The position numbers and the translations under genes were made by a program. A model generated the notes under the pieces. That model saw only the letters and a list, made by a program, of their open reading frames with translations, made no database searches and was not told the DNA's origin. Shown here in pieces: positions 34,170 to 42,820 of a stretch of 64,000 nucleotides of DNA. The stretch covers positions 1-64,000 of the forward strand of contig CAWIZE010000010.1 of NCBI GenBank assembly GCA_963840545.1, read 5' to 3'. Origin of the DNA: JAKAWQ01 sp963840545 (GTDB taxonomy: Bacteria > Pseudomonadota > Alphaproteobacteria > Acetobacterales > Acetobacteraceae). Position 1 is the stretch's first letter. The number at the start of each line of letters is the position of its first letter.

Positions 34170-34892
34170 TCAGCGCAGCTGGTGGTCGGGCGCGTCGAGC
34201 TGGAGCCCGTCGGAGACGAGCGCCGAGCCGCCCGGCGCGGCATAGGGCGCCGGCGCCTCCGCGACCTCGACATGGCCGGCCCAGGGTCCGACGCCCGCGC
34301 CCATGCCCGCCGTTCCATTGGCCAAGCCGCCGATTCCGACGGCGAACCTGAGGTCGGCCGGGCTCATCGGCGGCACCGGCAGGGTCTCCGCGACCACCGT
34401 CGGCGCCGCGCCCGGAGGCGCCCGGTAGATGAAGCCGTAGGTCGGATATTCGGACCCGAAATGCCCGCCGCCGATGCTGACGCGCACCTCCGTCCAGTCG
34501 TTCTCGGGCGAAACGTCCACCACCGGCACGCCGAGCCGGATCACCCCCGCCGGCATCCAGTTCGCCTGGTCAACCAGGATCTCGCGCGCGTTGATGACCC
34601 GGCTCACCACCGCGACATGGCCGAGCGGCATGCTGCGGATCGAGCGGAAGTCGAGCACGGCGCCCGGCGCCGGGGCCTGCCCGCGGGCGTAGCGGCCGGC
34701 TGCGTTATACCACCATTGCCAGGCATTGCCCTGCAGGGTGATGCCGCTCCGCCGGATCGCGTACGGCACGCAGGACACGTAGTAATAGTACGCCTGCGCC
34801 GGTTTGAGCGGGACGAGCGAGAGGAGGGCGGCGAGCGGGAGGGAGAGGAAGGAGCCGAGCAGGAGACCCGCAATACCACCCTTGCGCCGCAT
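34170..34892 (-). CDS. CHAP-domain secreted amidase-like protein
   Basis: This 240-aa protein has a signal peptide (SFLSLPLAALLSLVPLKPAQA). A CHAP domain follows with the catalytic Cys in YYYVSCVPYAIRRSG, GNAWQWWYNAAGRYARGQAP, and the catalytic His in PLGHVAVVSRVINAREILV followed by DQANW. CHAP enzymes cleave peptidoglycan amides. The last 90 residues are a Pro/Gly/Ala-rich tail of unknown role. It is the downstream member of a minus-strand series but has its own 165-bp leader. Confidence 0.82.
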   Translation of the reverse strand: MRRKGGIAGLLLGSFLSLPLAALLSLVPLKPAQAYYYYVSCVPYAIRRSGITLQGNAWQWWYNAAGRYARGQAPAPGAVLDFRSIRSMPLGHVAVVSRVINAREILVDQANWMPAGVIRLGVPVVDVSPENDWTEVRVSIGGGHFGSEYPTYGFIYRAPPGAAPTVVAETLPVPPMSPADLRFAVGIGGLANGTAGMGAGVGPWAGHVEVAEAPAPYAAPGGSALVSDGLQLDAPDHQLR

Positions 34893-35057
34893 GCCCGCTC
34901 ACCCCCTCGTTACGAACCCCGCGATTTCGTAAGCTCAGGCGTGCGCCCACTGCAAATCACTTCGTGCCCGGATCGGCGCTGGGGCGCAATTTCGCGATCT
35001 GCGCCCCCCGGTCCTCGTCCGGTTTGTGACTGAAATCCTACGTAACAAGTCGTGAGG

Positions 35058-35408
35058 TCATTTACAGGCGGTGACCATGATCTCCACGAGGTGGCGGGGA
35101 TCGGCCATGTTGGCCTGGACGCAGGCGCGCGCCGGCGCGCCGCCGGCGGGCAGCCAGGCGATCCAGAGCTCGTTCATGGCGTCGCGATCGCGGATGTCCT
35201 TGACCCAGATCTGGGCCTGCAGAAGGCGGGTCTTGTCCGTGCCATGGACTTCCAGAAGCCGGTCGATCTCGTCCAGGACCTGCCTGGTCTGGCCCTTGAT
35301 GTCGAGGGAGAGGTCGCTGGCGGTGGTGCCGGCCAGAAATACGAATCCATGAAATTCAACGGCTTTGGACAGGACCTTGTTCGCATCCGTGCGGTCGATC
35401 TTGCTCAT
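35058..35408 (-). CDS. RidA-family (YjgF/YER057c) reactive-intermediate deaminase
   Basis: This 116-aa RidA-like protein hydrolyses enamine/imine intermediates produced by PLP enzymes. It has FHGFVFLAGTTASDLSLDIK, TRQVLDEIDRLLEVHGTDKT, WVKDIRDRDAMNELWIAWL and the active-site Arg in GAPARACVQANMADPRHLVE. Several PLP transaminases are encoded nearby in the window, but it is not in their operon. Confidence 0.88.
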   Translation of the reverse strand: MSKIDRTDANKVLSKAVEFHGFVFLAGTTASDLSLDIKGQTRQVLDEIDRLLEVHGTDKTRLLQAQIWVKDIRDRDAMNELWIAWLPAGGAPARACVQANMADPRHLVEIMVTACK

Positions 35409-35487
35409 GGCATCCTTTTCCCTCTGCCCGCCGCTTCTAGGGCGCCCATCCCGCCCCGGCAAGCCGCGCTCTCGGGCCAGCCGCGCC

Positions 35488-35859
35488 TCAAGGCGCCGGC
35501 GGCGAGGGAGGCAGCGGCGGCGGTGGCACCGCGGCCGGCGGACCCGCGGGCGCGGGACCGATCGGGGCCGGGCCGCTCCCGCCCCGCAGGCAGTCCTGCA
35601 CCATCCGCTGGTGGCTGTACTGGTCGGCCAGGCCCTGCACCTGCTGGAACGTGGGCGTGCCCGAGGCATAGGGTGTCAGGCTGGTGTTCGGCTGGTAGAG
35701 GCCGGCGCGGTTCTGGATCAGGAACTGCTGCTCCGCCTGGCCCCGGCAGGCGGTGATCGCCGCCTGCTGCTGCGGCGTCGGAGGCGGCGGCGTCTCGCAC
35801 CCGGCGAGCATCGGGAGCAGGCCGATCAGGCCGAGAGCGCGGGGACGAATTAATCTCAT
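35488..35859 (-). CDS. Small proline-rich lipoprotein
   Basis: This 123-aa protein has a lipoprotein signal with lipobox (LGLIGLLPMLAGCET, Cys 21). A helical region with two Cys (ITACRGQAEQQF, MVQDCLRGGS) and a Pro/Ala-rich tail follow. No known domain is recognised. It would be anchored in a membrane facing the periplasm. Confidence 0.65.
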   Translation of the reverse strand: MRLIRPRALGLIGLLPMLAGCETPPPPTPQQQAAITACRGQAEQQFLIQNRAGLYQPNTSLTPYASGTPTFQQVQGLADQYSHQRMVQDCLRGGSGPAPIGPAPAGPPAAVPPPPLPPSPPAP

Positions 35860-35904
35860 GGTCCCAAGGATGAACCCGCGCCGCGCCTTGCGCCAGGGCC
35901 GTCA

Positions 35905-37689
35905 TCACGCCTGCTCACGGTCCGCCGCGAGCAGGACCGCGAGCTCCTCCGCCGCCTGCTGGGTCGTCTGGATGAGCTGGCGCTCGTCCATATAGATCGC
36001 CTGCGTCTCGGTGAGCAGGCGCTCGTCGTACTCGGCGAAGATCGCGATCGTCCGCTTCGCCTCGGCGGCCGACACGCCGAGATCCTCGAGCGCCATCTCG
36101 GCCATCTTCAGGCTCGAGAAGAACGTCTCGCGGACCTGTTGCGCGACGCCGCGATCCTTGAGCACGTGCGCGGTCTGCCGATCGCGCGCCCGGGCGAGAA
36201 TGGTGAGGTGCGGAAAATCCCGCTTCGCGGTCTCGACGATCTTCAGCGTCTCCTCGATCTCGTCGGGCACGACGACGATCAGCCGTGCCGTCTCCGCCCC
36301 CGCCGCGCGCAGCACGTCCGGCCGCGCCGGGTCGCCGAAATAGACCTTTCCCCCGAACCGCCGCACCACCGCGATCTGCGCCGGGCTGCGGTCGAGCGCG
36401 GTGAAGCCGATCCGGCGCAAGGCGAGGATCCGCCCGACGATCTGCCCCATCCGCCCGAACCCGCAGATCAGAACCGGCGGATCCGTCTGGGGAATCGGGT
36501 CGGGCGGCGGCGCCTTCTGGCGGCCGAACCGGGGGATCACGAAGCGCTCCGAGGCGGCGAAAATCAGCGGCGTCGCCGCCATCGAGAGCCCGACCGCGAG
36601 CGTCGCCAGCGCCGCCACCTCATGCGAGAGCGCCCCGAAACCCTCCGCGGCGGCGAAATAAACGAAGGTCAGCTCGCTCCCCTGGGCCAGCGAGATCGCG
36701 AAGCGGAGCGCGCTCGGCGCCGCGTCGCGCTTGCGGAACCCCACCGCGAAGGCGACCGCTGCCTTGACCACGACGAGGCCGACGACCGCCGCCACCACCT
36801 CCAGCGGATGGGTCCAGACCAGGCCGAGATCGGCGGACATGCCGACCGAGAGGAAGAAGAACCCGAGCAGCAGCCCCTGGAACGGCTCGATATCCGCCTG
36901 CAATTCGTGCCGGTACTCGGAATCCGAGAGCAGGACCCCCGCGGCGAAGGCCCCGAGCGAGGGCGAAAGCCCCGCCGTCTCCGCGATCGCGGCCGCCCCC
37001 AGCACCACCAGCAGCGCGGTCGCGGTGAAAAGCTCGGGCGTCCGCGCCCCGCCGACCGCGGCGAAGGCCGGCCGCAACAGGAACTGCCCGCCGAGCAGGA
37101 TGACGGCGATGGCGGCCAGCGTCTCCCCCACATCGAGCCAGGGCAAATGCGTCGCCCAATGGGTCGGCAGATGCGTCGGCAGATGCCCGGGCGCCAGCAG
37201 CGGCACCAGCGCCACCAGCGGGATGAAGGCGATGTCCTGGAACAGCAGCACCGCGAAGGCGTCCCGCCCGGGCGGCGAGGCCAGCACGCCCCGCTCGCGC
37301 AGCATCGGCAGCACGATCGCCGTCGACGAAAGGGCAAGGCCGCTGCCCAGCACCACCGCGTCGCGCCACGGCAGGCCCGCCATGATCCCGAGCACCGCCA
37401 CAACAACCGCGGTCGGCACGAGCTGCCCCGGCCCCAGCCCCAACAGCGCCTTGCGCATCAGCCACAGCCGGTGCGGCCGGAGCTCGAGCCCGATCAGGAA
37501 CAAAAGCATGATGATCCCGAGCGCCGAGACGGCCTCGATCTGCGCGATATTGCTCACCAGCCCGAGCCCTCCCGGCCCGATCACCGCGCCGGCGACCAGA
37601 TATCCAAGGATGCTCCCGAGGCCGAGACGCCGCGTGGCGGTGACGGCGATCACGATCGCCCCGAGCAGGACAACGAGCGCTACAAGCAT
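35905..37689 (-). CDS. CPA2-family monovalent cation:proton antiporter with TrkA-N domain
   Basis: This 594-aa KefB/KefC-type protein has an N-terminal Na+/H+ exchanger domain of about 12 segments (about 1-380; GSILGYLVAGAVIGPGGLG, LALSSTAIVLPMLRERG, FAVLLFQDIAFIPLVALVPL). A cytoplasmic Rossmann TrkA-N domain (about 405-525) follows with PVLICGFGRMGQIVGRILAL and VYFGDPARPDVLRAAGAETA. Such proteins exchange K+ or Na+ for H+ and are gated by nucleotide or glutathione ligands. A short in-frame repeat gives the THLPTHLP stretch. GGAGAG lies upstream of ATG 37689. Confidence 0.9.
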   Translation of the reverse strand: MLVALVVLLGAIVIAVTATRRLGLGSILGYLVAGAVIGPGGLGLVSNIAQIEAVSALGIIMLLFLIGLELRPHRLWLMRKALLGLGPGQLVPTAVVVAVLGIMAGLPWRDAVVLGSGLALSSTAIVLPMLRERGVLASPPGRDAFAVLLFQDIAFIPLVALVPLLAPGHLPTHLPTHWATHLPWLDVGETLAAIAVILLGGQFLLRPAFAAVGGARTPELFTATALLVVLGAAAIAETAGLSPSLGAFAAGVLLSDSEYRHELQADIEPFQGLLLGFFFLSVGMSADLGLVWTHPLEVVAAVVGLVVVKAAVAFAVGFRKRDAAPSALRFAISLAQGSELTFVYFAAAEGFGALSHEVAALATLAVGLSMAATPLIFAASERFVIPRFGRQKAPPPDPIPQTDPPVLICGFGRMGQIVGRILALRRIGFTALDRSPAQIAVVRRFGGKVYFGDPARPDVLRAAGAETARLIVVVPDEIEETLKIVETAKRDFPHLTILARARDRQTAHVLKDRGVAQQVRETFFSSLKMAEMALEDLGVSAAEAKRTIAIFAEYDERLLTETQAIYMDERQLIQTTQQAAEELAVLLAADREQA

Positions 37690-38041
37690 TTCTCTCCTTT
37701 AGCAGACCCTGCGCCCGCGGGGGCGCGCCCGGGTGCCGAGGCGAATCAGGGCGCCGCCGCTGCCGTGCCGCTCAACTCCGGCCCTGGACCGGCCGCCGCC
37801 GACCCGCAGCGGAAGTCTGCGGACGCCGGCGCAAGCGCCAGCTCGGCGCCCATCCTCGCCGCTCTCGAGCCATGCTGGTCATCCCACTCGCGGCCATTCG
37901 TCAAGATCGCCTTGGTGGCACGTGCTGCGGAGGTCGAGCGGCGTGGCCTGACCAACACTCCTGTCCTCACCGGCCGCTCCGACCCGAAGGCGCAGAGACA
38001 AAGCCCACTCGCGTTGCTATGTTGAAAGAATTGGTTGGAGA
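37690..38041. other. Gene-free leader of the 38-kb operon
   Basis: About 350 bp between the divergent antiporter and the three-gene operon. Open frames across it lack ribosome sites or family features. GC falls toward the right end (for example the stretch near 38015-38035, TATGTTGAAAGAATTGG), which marks the left edge of the lower-GC island. No terminator or inverted repeat pair was found. Confidence 0.4.
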
Positions 38042-38533
38042 GTGTGCGTGTGTCTGAAGAATCGATGGTCGCCTGTTTTGTTTGCGGCCTCGCGCCCCGT
38101 TGGCCTCGTTCGAATCCTACTCGTGGAGTGGTACGACGATGTCGGAGTGAAGGTCAGTTACAAGCTGTCCCCGGAGCGGAAGGAGGATGTCCTGCTCAGC
38201 GGTGACGAGCTACGCCTAGACGTCGCGAAGCCAGGCGGGACTTCGCCCTTCGATGACGATCGTCACTCGTGGCGGCTTGCCCCGAAGGCCGGGCGAATCA
38301 AGCCATCCAACCTTTTTGACCGCTTCCTCGTGATCAGAACATCCCGCATAGAGCCGCTGCCGCCCAAGATCGGCCAGACCGAGGCTTCGCATTTCCGGGG
38401 CTTGGTGACGGACGGCACATGCGAGGGCGACGTCTATGTCCGGCATTCTCTTGAGAATGCGCCCGACCCGCAGACGACCGCGTTCGCCTGTAGACCTGCC
38501 GAACACGTCGCCCCGGCGGATGCGCCGGCATGA
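38042..38533 (+). CDS. Unrecognised protein, first gene of the 38-kb operon
   Basis: The 163-aa product matches no family I know. It looks globular and beta-rich (VRILLVEWYDDVGVKVSYKL, HFRGLVTDGTCEGDVYVRHS) with many charged residues and no signal or membrane segment. The frame opens at GTG 38042; GTG 38048 gives better spacing from GGAGAG and may be the true start. Its stop overlaps the next ATG (ATGA). Base composition is visibly less GC-rich than the chromosomal genes around it. Confidence 0.55.
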   Translation: MCVCLKNRWSPVLFAASRPVGLVRILLVEWYDDVGVKVSYKLSPERKEDVLLSGDELRLDVAKPGGTSPFDDDRHSWRLAPKAGRIKPSNLFDRFLVIRTSRIEPLPPKIGQTEASHFRGLVTDGTCEGDVYVRHSLENAPDPQTTAFACRPAEHVAPADAPA

Positions 38534-39033
38534 CGCGGCCTAGGACCCGCGACCACCTGCCTCCCAGGCGCGATGCCATGCGAAAGCGAAGGCTCGAAGA
38601 GAACGCCCCCCAAGGCGAAGTCGAGGGCCGTTTCGCCGGCATCACCTATGGCGGGTCCCAGAAGCATAAGGCGCACCCCCACCTCTTTGGTCTCACGGCG
38701 TCGGGGTTCCCGCCGCCGGATGCCACGCTCTGCGACCGTGACGCTGACTTCGCGCCGGCGGACATGACCCGCATCCCCGCCCTCTTGGATCGCGCGCGGC
38801 GGGCGCGCCTTATCGGAAATCTCATTTGGACTGTTGACGAAAATGGCTGGGTTTATGAACTTCAGATGACCAACTCGGGTCGGAACGAGCATCATGGATA
38901 TCCTCTCCGCGCTGCGGATCCTTTCGTCGAGAGAGTCTTTCGGTTCTTTGGAGCCTGGGCTGCACGTGATGGGACGGACGACGACCGGAGGGCTGCAGAA
39001 GCCTGTCGGAACAGATATGGCTTGGGGCCATGA
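38530..39033 (+). CDS. Unrecognised protein, second gene of the 38-kb operon
   Basis: This 167-aa cytoplasmic protein is of unknown family. It has a compact core: ITYGGSQKHKAHPHLFGLTA, DADFAPADMTRIPALLDRAR, then NLIWTVDENGWVYELQMTNS and EHHGYPLRAADPFVERVFRF. Conserved-looking His, Asp and aromatic residues suggest an enzyme or ligand-binding fold, but I cannot name one. It is coupled by ATGA overlaps to genes on both sides, so the three products are probably made in fixed ratio and may act together. Confidence 0.6.
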   Translation: MTRPRTRDHLPPRRDAMRKRRLEENAPQGEVEGRFAGITYGGSQKHKAHPHLFGLTASGFPPPDATLCDRDADFAPADMTRIPALLDRARRARLIGNLIWTVDENGWVYELQMTNSGRNEHHGYPLRAADPFVERVFRFFGAWAARDGTDDDRRAAEACRNRYGLGP

Positions 39034-40361
39034 CGGACCTGGCCTTCACACTGCGTGAACTCGACCCTGCCCGCGGGCTTGCGGGCCTCGTGATCCGTTT
39101 GGGCGATGCCGTCCTGACACGGCTGGTGCGCCCTGGATCCAACACCGAGGATATGGAGCTCCGCATCCCGCCCGGACCCCTCGGAGTCTGGTTCGCCGAG
39201 AACTGGTGGCGGCTCCGCTGGGAGTGCCGCCCTCCGAAAGGCTTCACCTCGGAGTGGCGCGAAGCTCACGACATGGCCGCAATCGGAGCCGGGCACGCTT
39301 GGCCGAGCATCGCATTCTGGGGCGAGGGGCAGCGGATCATGGTGTTCGCGAAGGCGGACCCACCCGGCGTCATGGGGCCGGTTCGCTTCCTACAGGACGC
39401 ACTCTCGTTTGTCCCTGCCGCGTCCTTCGAGGCGGGGCTCGACTCCGTCTTCGACGCGGTCAGCAGCATGCTGACAGGCGAGGACCGCATATCCTTTCAG
39501 GCTCTTATCAACGCTCTGCTAGAGGAGCGGGGCAACGCGAATACAAGCGCGTGGCGGCGCCTGGAGGCCATCAACGGCTTCGACCCGGACCGGGCGTCGG
39601 AAGAACTCATCTCTTCGTTGCTCCAGCTGTCCCAGCGTTTCAGCAACGAGGACGTCGAGGAGGCCGCAGCCGCCTGTCCAGGTGTCGAGAGCGCCCACAT
39701 CCTCACCGAGCTGGTAGACGACGTTTCAGCGAATCGCTTCACACATGTCAGCTTCACGGATGCTGTCCGCAGAGCGGGCCGTGTCATGCTTGGAGACAAA
39801 AGCGAGCCGTGGCGCATGGCCGAAGTGGCGGCGTCGCGCGTCCGCGACGCGCTTGACGCTGGTGAGGGCCCCTTGCTGAACCGTCGGCTCGCGGATCTCG
39901 TCGAGGTCGACCTGAACGTCTTTAGAAGCCGCCCAATCGCAGGCGCCGTGGCAGCCTACGGCGTCCGTCTCAGAGATCGCGGCACCGCACAGCGAGTGCT
40001 GCTTCAGGCGCGATGGAGCCATGACCGACGCTTCGAACTTATGCGCGCGCTTGGCGACGCCATCTGGTCGGAGGGTTCGCCGCTCGGTCCGCTTTCGCGG
40101 GCCGGAACAGCGCGGCAAAAGTTCCAGCGTGCCTTTGCGGCCAGCATGCTGTGCCCACTAAGCGCACTGAGCGACTACCTCGGCAATGTCGATCCATCGG
40201 ATGAAGACATCGCGGCGGCAGCCCGCCACTTCCACGTCTCGGAGCGCGTGGTGCGGTCCATCCTCGTCAACAAGCACATGATGGACCGAACGCGGATCGA
40301 TATCCCTGTGGACACCGTGCCGGCTGGTACACCCATCGAGGACATCGCCGACGCAGCGTGA
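39030..40361 (+). CDS. ImmA/IrrE-like protein lacking the HExxH motif, third gene of the 38-kb operon
   Basis: The C-terminal part of this 443-aa protein resembles ImmA/IrrE peptidases: RRFELMRALGDAIW (about 333-346) followed by RQKFQRAFAASMLCPLSALS and DEDIAAAARHFHVSERVVRS plus ILVNK. In active members the first block contains the zinc-binding HExxH; here the corresponding residues read RALGD. The N-terminal 200 residues are unrecognised and include WFAENWWRLRWECRPP and a helical middle. A catalytically dead sensor or scaffold role is inference. The start overlaps the upstream stop (ATGA). Confidence 0.62.
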   Translation: MTDLAFTLRELDPARGLAGLVIRLGDAVLTRLVRPGSNTEDMELRIPPGPLGVWFAENWWRLRWECRPPKGFTSEWREAHDMAAIGAGHAWPSIAFWGEGQRIMVFAKADPPGVMGPVRFLQDALSFVPAASFEAGLDSVFDAVSSMLTGEDRISFQALINALLEERGNANTSAWRRLEAINGFDPDRASEELISSLLQLSQRFSNEDVEEAAAACPGVESAHILTELVDDVSANRFTHVSFTDAVRRAGRVMLGDKSEPWRMAEVAASRVRDALDAGEGPLLNRRLADLVEVDLNVFRSRPIAGAVAAYGVRLRDRGTAQRVLLQARWSHDRRFELMRALGDAIWSEGSPLGPLSRAGTARQKFQRAFAASMLCPLSALSDYLGNVDPSDEDIAAAARHFHVSERVVRSILVNKHMMDRTRIDIPVDTVPAGTPIEDIADAA

Positions 40362-40404
40362 GCATTATGGCCGAAGGCCACCGGCTGACCCCCAGCGCGG
40401 GAAG

Positions 40405-40656
40405 GCGACCGTGGCCGAGCTCGAAATGCCCTTTGACGGGCGCGGGAACCTCGACGGCCGAGGCCGGATCCACCGGAGCGCTGTGCGTAATCGGCAGCAC
40501 CGTGACGAGAATAGCGCCGTCGGCCTCCCGCTCAACGGCCAGGACAACGACACTCGGCCGATCCTTGCGCCCCTCTTCCTGCCCGATCTGACGCCCACGA
40601 TGCCAGAGATACGCAGAGGAGACGACCAGACTCGGCTCCGCGCCGGGCACCATCAC
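40405..40656 (-). pseudogene. PemK/MazF-like toxin, C-terminally truncated
   Basis: The first ~84 residues resemble the growth-inhibitor (PemK-like) proteins of alphaproteobacteria: SSAYLWHRGRQIGQEEGRKD, RPSVVVLAVEREADGAILVT, VLPITHSAPVDPASAVEVPA. Similarity stops at GHGR (about 40405). The expected C-terminal strand with the WPGPDLRP-type motif is absent, and the frame then reads into unrelated sequence to 40267. The break lies 45 bp from the end of the 38-kb operon on the opposite strand. Confidence 0.6.
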
Positions 40657-40940
40657 GCCGCTGCGTTATTTCCCCTCCAGCATGGCATCGAGATGCGCGT
40701 GGCGGGGGCCATCCGCGCGGCGCCGATCGCCTTGGCCTTCTCCTCGGATAGCTCCGCCGTGGCGAAGCTCCGGCGGCTTTCCTGGAAGCGTCGGAACGCC
40801 TCATACTCGTCCGGGCCGACGAAATAGCCGGTGATCCGGCCATGACCCGACACGGCAATCGCGCGGTGCCGGGCGCGCAACCGATAGCGGCCGAAATTGC
40901 GGGTGAAGTCGGAAGCCGGGACCGCCTCTTTGGTGTCCAT
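40653..40940 (-). CDS. Phd/YefM-type antitoxin with frameshifted C-terminus
   Basis: The N-terminal DNA-binding half of this 95-aa protein is antitoxin-like (KEAVPASDFTRNFGRYRLRA, ITGYFVGPDEYEAFRRFQES, RRSFATAELSEE). The last 20 residues (ARMAPATRISMPCWRG) look out of frame. Adding one C to the run read on the minus strand at 40704-40708 would give PRHAHLDAMLEGK and a stop at 40666-40668, 10 nt before the toxin GTG. The C-terminus is where such antitoxins hold their toxin, so the present form may not neutralise. It may still act as a repressor. Confidence 0.6.
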   Translation of the reverse strand: MDTKEAVPASDFTRNFGRYRLRARHRAIAVSGHGRITGYFVGPDEYEAFRRFQESRRSFATAELSEEKAKAIGAARMAPATRISMPCWRGNNAAA

Positions 40941-41026
40941 GCACCCTCCTTCTCACCCCAAGGACACGCATTTTGCGCCAACCACGCAAGGTCCGACAGC
41001 AGGGAGAGGCCGCGCCCGCGCCGCCC

Positions 41027-41833
41027 TCAATCCCGGCTCGCCTCGAAGATCACCGCCTGCAGCATCGTCCGCCCGGGCGCGCCGAACTCGCGCCGCACCG
41101 CCGCCGCGACCTGATCCACCAGCCGCTCGCGCTCGAGGCCCCGCGCCGCGACCCGCTCGGCGAGCGGCGAGCCCAACGCCATTGCTTCCGCGAACGCGCG
41201 CACGTCCCGGGCCGGCGCCTCGATCCTGACGACATCGATGCGAATCCCGGAAAAACCGGCCGCCAGCAGCAACTCCTTGATCGGATCGATCGCGTGATAG
41301 CCGAAGGGAACGCCGAGAAAGGGCGCGGGGTCGATGGCGAAGCTCTCGGCGAGCACGCGGGACAGCACGCGGCCGAAACCGTTCAGCTCCCGGCCGTCCC
41401 AGACGGAGAGGAGGTACCGCCCGCCCGGCGCCAGCACCCGATAGGCCTCGCGATAGGATTTGTCCTTGTCCGGATAGAACATCACGCCGAACTGGCAAAT
41501 CACCGCATCGAACGCGCCGTCATCGAACGGCAGCGCCGTCGCGTCCGCCGCCTGGAACGTCACACGCTCGTCGCCCCGACACTCGCCGCGGGCGATCTCC
41601 AGCATCGGCGGGTCGAGATCGGTCGCGACGAGGCGCGCCGCCGCCGGCAGATGATCGAGCAGCCGCCGCGTCGCGAAGCCGGTCCCCACCGCCGTCTCGA
41701 GCACCCGAAGCGGCGCGAACGAAGCCGCCCGCCGCGCCGTCAGCTCGGCGTAGTCCTCGAACATCACCGGGCCGGACCCACGATCGTAATGCGTCGGAAC
41801 GGACCCGACGAAGCGGCGGGAGCCTTCCGTCAT
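41027..41833 (-). CDS. Class I SAM-dependent methyltransferase
   Basis: The 268-aa protein has the Rossmann-type methyltransferase core: motif I VLETAVGTGFATRRLLDHLP, motif II ARLVATDLDPPMLEIARGE, FQAADATALPFDDGAFDAVI, and the post-motif block EAYRVLAPGGRYLLSVWD. Overall it is like UbiE/COQ5-related small-molecule methyltransferases. Nothing in the surroundings indicates the acceptor. It stands alone, with about 85 bp to the antitoxin gene and 210 bp to the redox pair. Confidence 0.85.
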   Translation of the reverse strand: MTEGSRRFVGSVPTHYDRGSGPVMFEDYAELTARRAASFAPLRVLETAVGTGFATRRLLDHLPAAARLVATDLDPPMLEIARGECRGDERVTFQAADATALPFDDGAFDAVICQFGVMFYPDKDKSYREAYRVLAPGGRYLLSVWDGRELNGFGRVLSRVLAESFAIDPAPFLGVPFGYHAIDPIKELLLAAGFSGIRIDVVRIEAPARDVRAFAEAMALGSPLAERVAARGLERERLVDQVAAAVRREFGAPGRTMLQAVIFEASRD

Positions 41834-42046
41834 GGCGCGTCAAGCCCCATCAACCCGCCTCCCTCACGCGCATCCCCGCTCAGAGCCCGTCCGTGAATGG
41901 TGCTGCGGTGGTCGTCCGACGTGTCTTTCTGCGCTTCCGGTGCTCACGGCCCCAAAAGGCCGCTCCGCTCCGGTTCTCGAAAGCCGCGCCGGATCGGCGC
42001 CTGCGGCGCCTCCGACTCACCGGAAGCCGCATTCTCAAACGGGCTC

Positions 42047-42820
42047 TCAAATCCCGGCGAACCAGTTGAAGCCCTTCTTCTCCCAGTACCCGGGCGTAAA
42101 AACGTTCGTCACCTCGATCGCGGTGATCCATTTCGGGTTCTTGTATCCGAGCTTTATCGACATCCGCAGCCGCATCGGATAGCCGAACGGGTCGGCCAGC
42201 GTCTCGCCCGCATATTTCGTCGCGAGCAAGGTCTGCGGATGGAGCGCGCTCGCCATGTCGATGCTGCTGAGATAGTCGTCCGCCGTCCTGAAGACGACAT
42301 ATTTCGCCCGGGTATCGGCCCCGACATGCTCGAGGAACGTCCGCAGCCGAACCCCGGACCACTGCCCGATATAGTCCCAGCCCTCGACACAGATATGGCG
42401 GATGATCTCCTCCTGCTGCGGCAGCAGCGCGATCCGCCCGATCGTCCAGGGGGTCTTGTCGCCGATCCGCCCGCCGAGCTCGAGGCGCCATGTGCGGCCA
42501 TCGACCGGCTTGACATCCATGATGTCGTAATAGGCGTTGAACCGCGGCGGCTTCAGCACCATCGATGCCGGATAGGTCGGCGCCAGCTTGTTCGGATCGA
42601 AGATCAGGGCCTGCACGCGATCGTTCATCGCCGATATCCGGCGCAAAACCGTCTCCACCGAGCGCGGCGTGTCGAAGTCGCACCCCGTGAGCATCGTCAG
42701 CGCGCCCAGGGAAAGACCCCTCTGGATCAAGCCCCGCCGCTCGAGCGATCCGATCAGCGGGCGATGGGCCTCGAGCGCGGCGCGCTCCGGCATGGTCCGC
42801 GCCCGGAAGAGGGACTTCAT
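42047..42820 (-). CDS. Molybdopterin-dependent oxidoreductase (MsrP/YedY-like catalytic subunit)
   Basis: This 257-aa protein has the sulfite-oxidase fold. The molybdenum-ligating Cys is in IIRHICVEGWDYIGQWSGVR, preceded by WRLELGGRI and followed by ADPFGYPMRLRMSIKLGYKN and WITAIEVTN, all typical of the YedY group. The N-terminus carries RRGLIQRGLSLGALTMLTGC, which combines a Tat-like Arg pair with a possible lipobox. Relatives reduce oxidised methionine residues in the periplasm. Its ATG overlaps the stop of the cytochrome b gene, so the two form an enzyme-plus-quinol-oxidising pair. Confidence 0.85.
   Translation of the reverse strand: MKSLFRARTMPERAALEAHRPLIGSLERRGLIQRGLSLGALTMLTGCDFDTPRSVETVLRRISAMNDRVQALIFDPNKLAPTYPASMVLKPPRFNAYYDIMDVKPVDGRTWRLELGGRIGDKTPWTIGRIALLPQQEEIIRHICVEGWDYIGQWSGVRLRTFLEHVGADTRAKYVVFRTADDYLSSIDMASALHPQTLLATKYAGETLADPFGYPMRLRMSIKLGYKNPKWITAIEVTNVFTPGYWEKKGFNWFAGI

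Noticed and set aside
31473..35033. About 1190-codon plus-strand open frame opposite SulP, PPK2 and CHAP genes
   Set aside because: It spans three well-supported minus-strand genes and has the Arg/His/Pro composition typical of high-GC shadows.
39030..40361. Annotation as an active ImmA/IrrE metallopeptidase
   Set aside because: No HExxH is present anywhere in the protein, and the corresponding segment reads RALGD.
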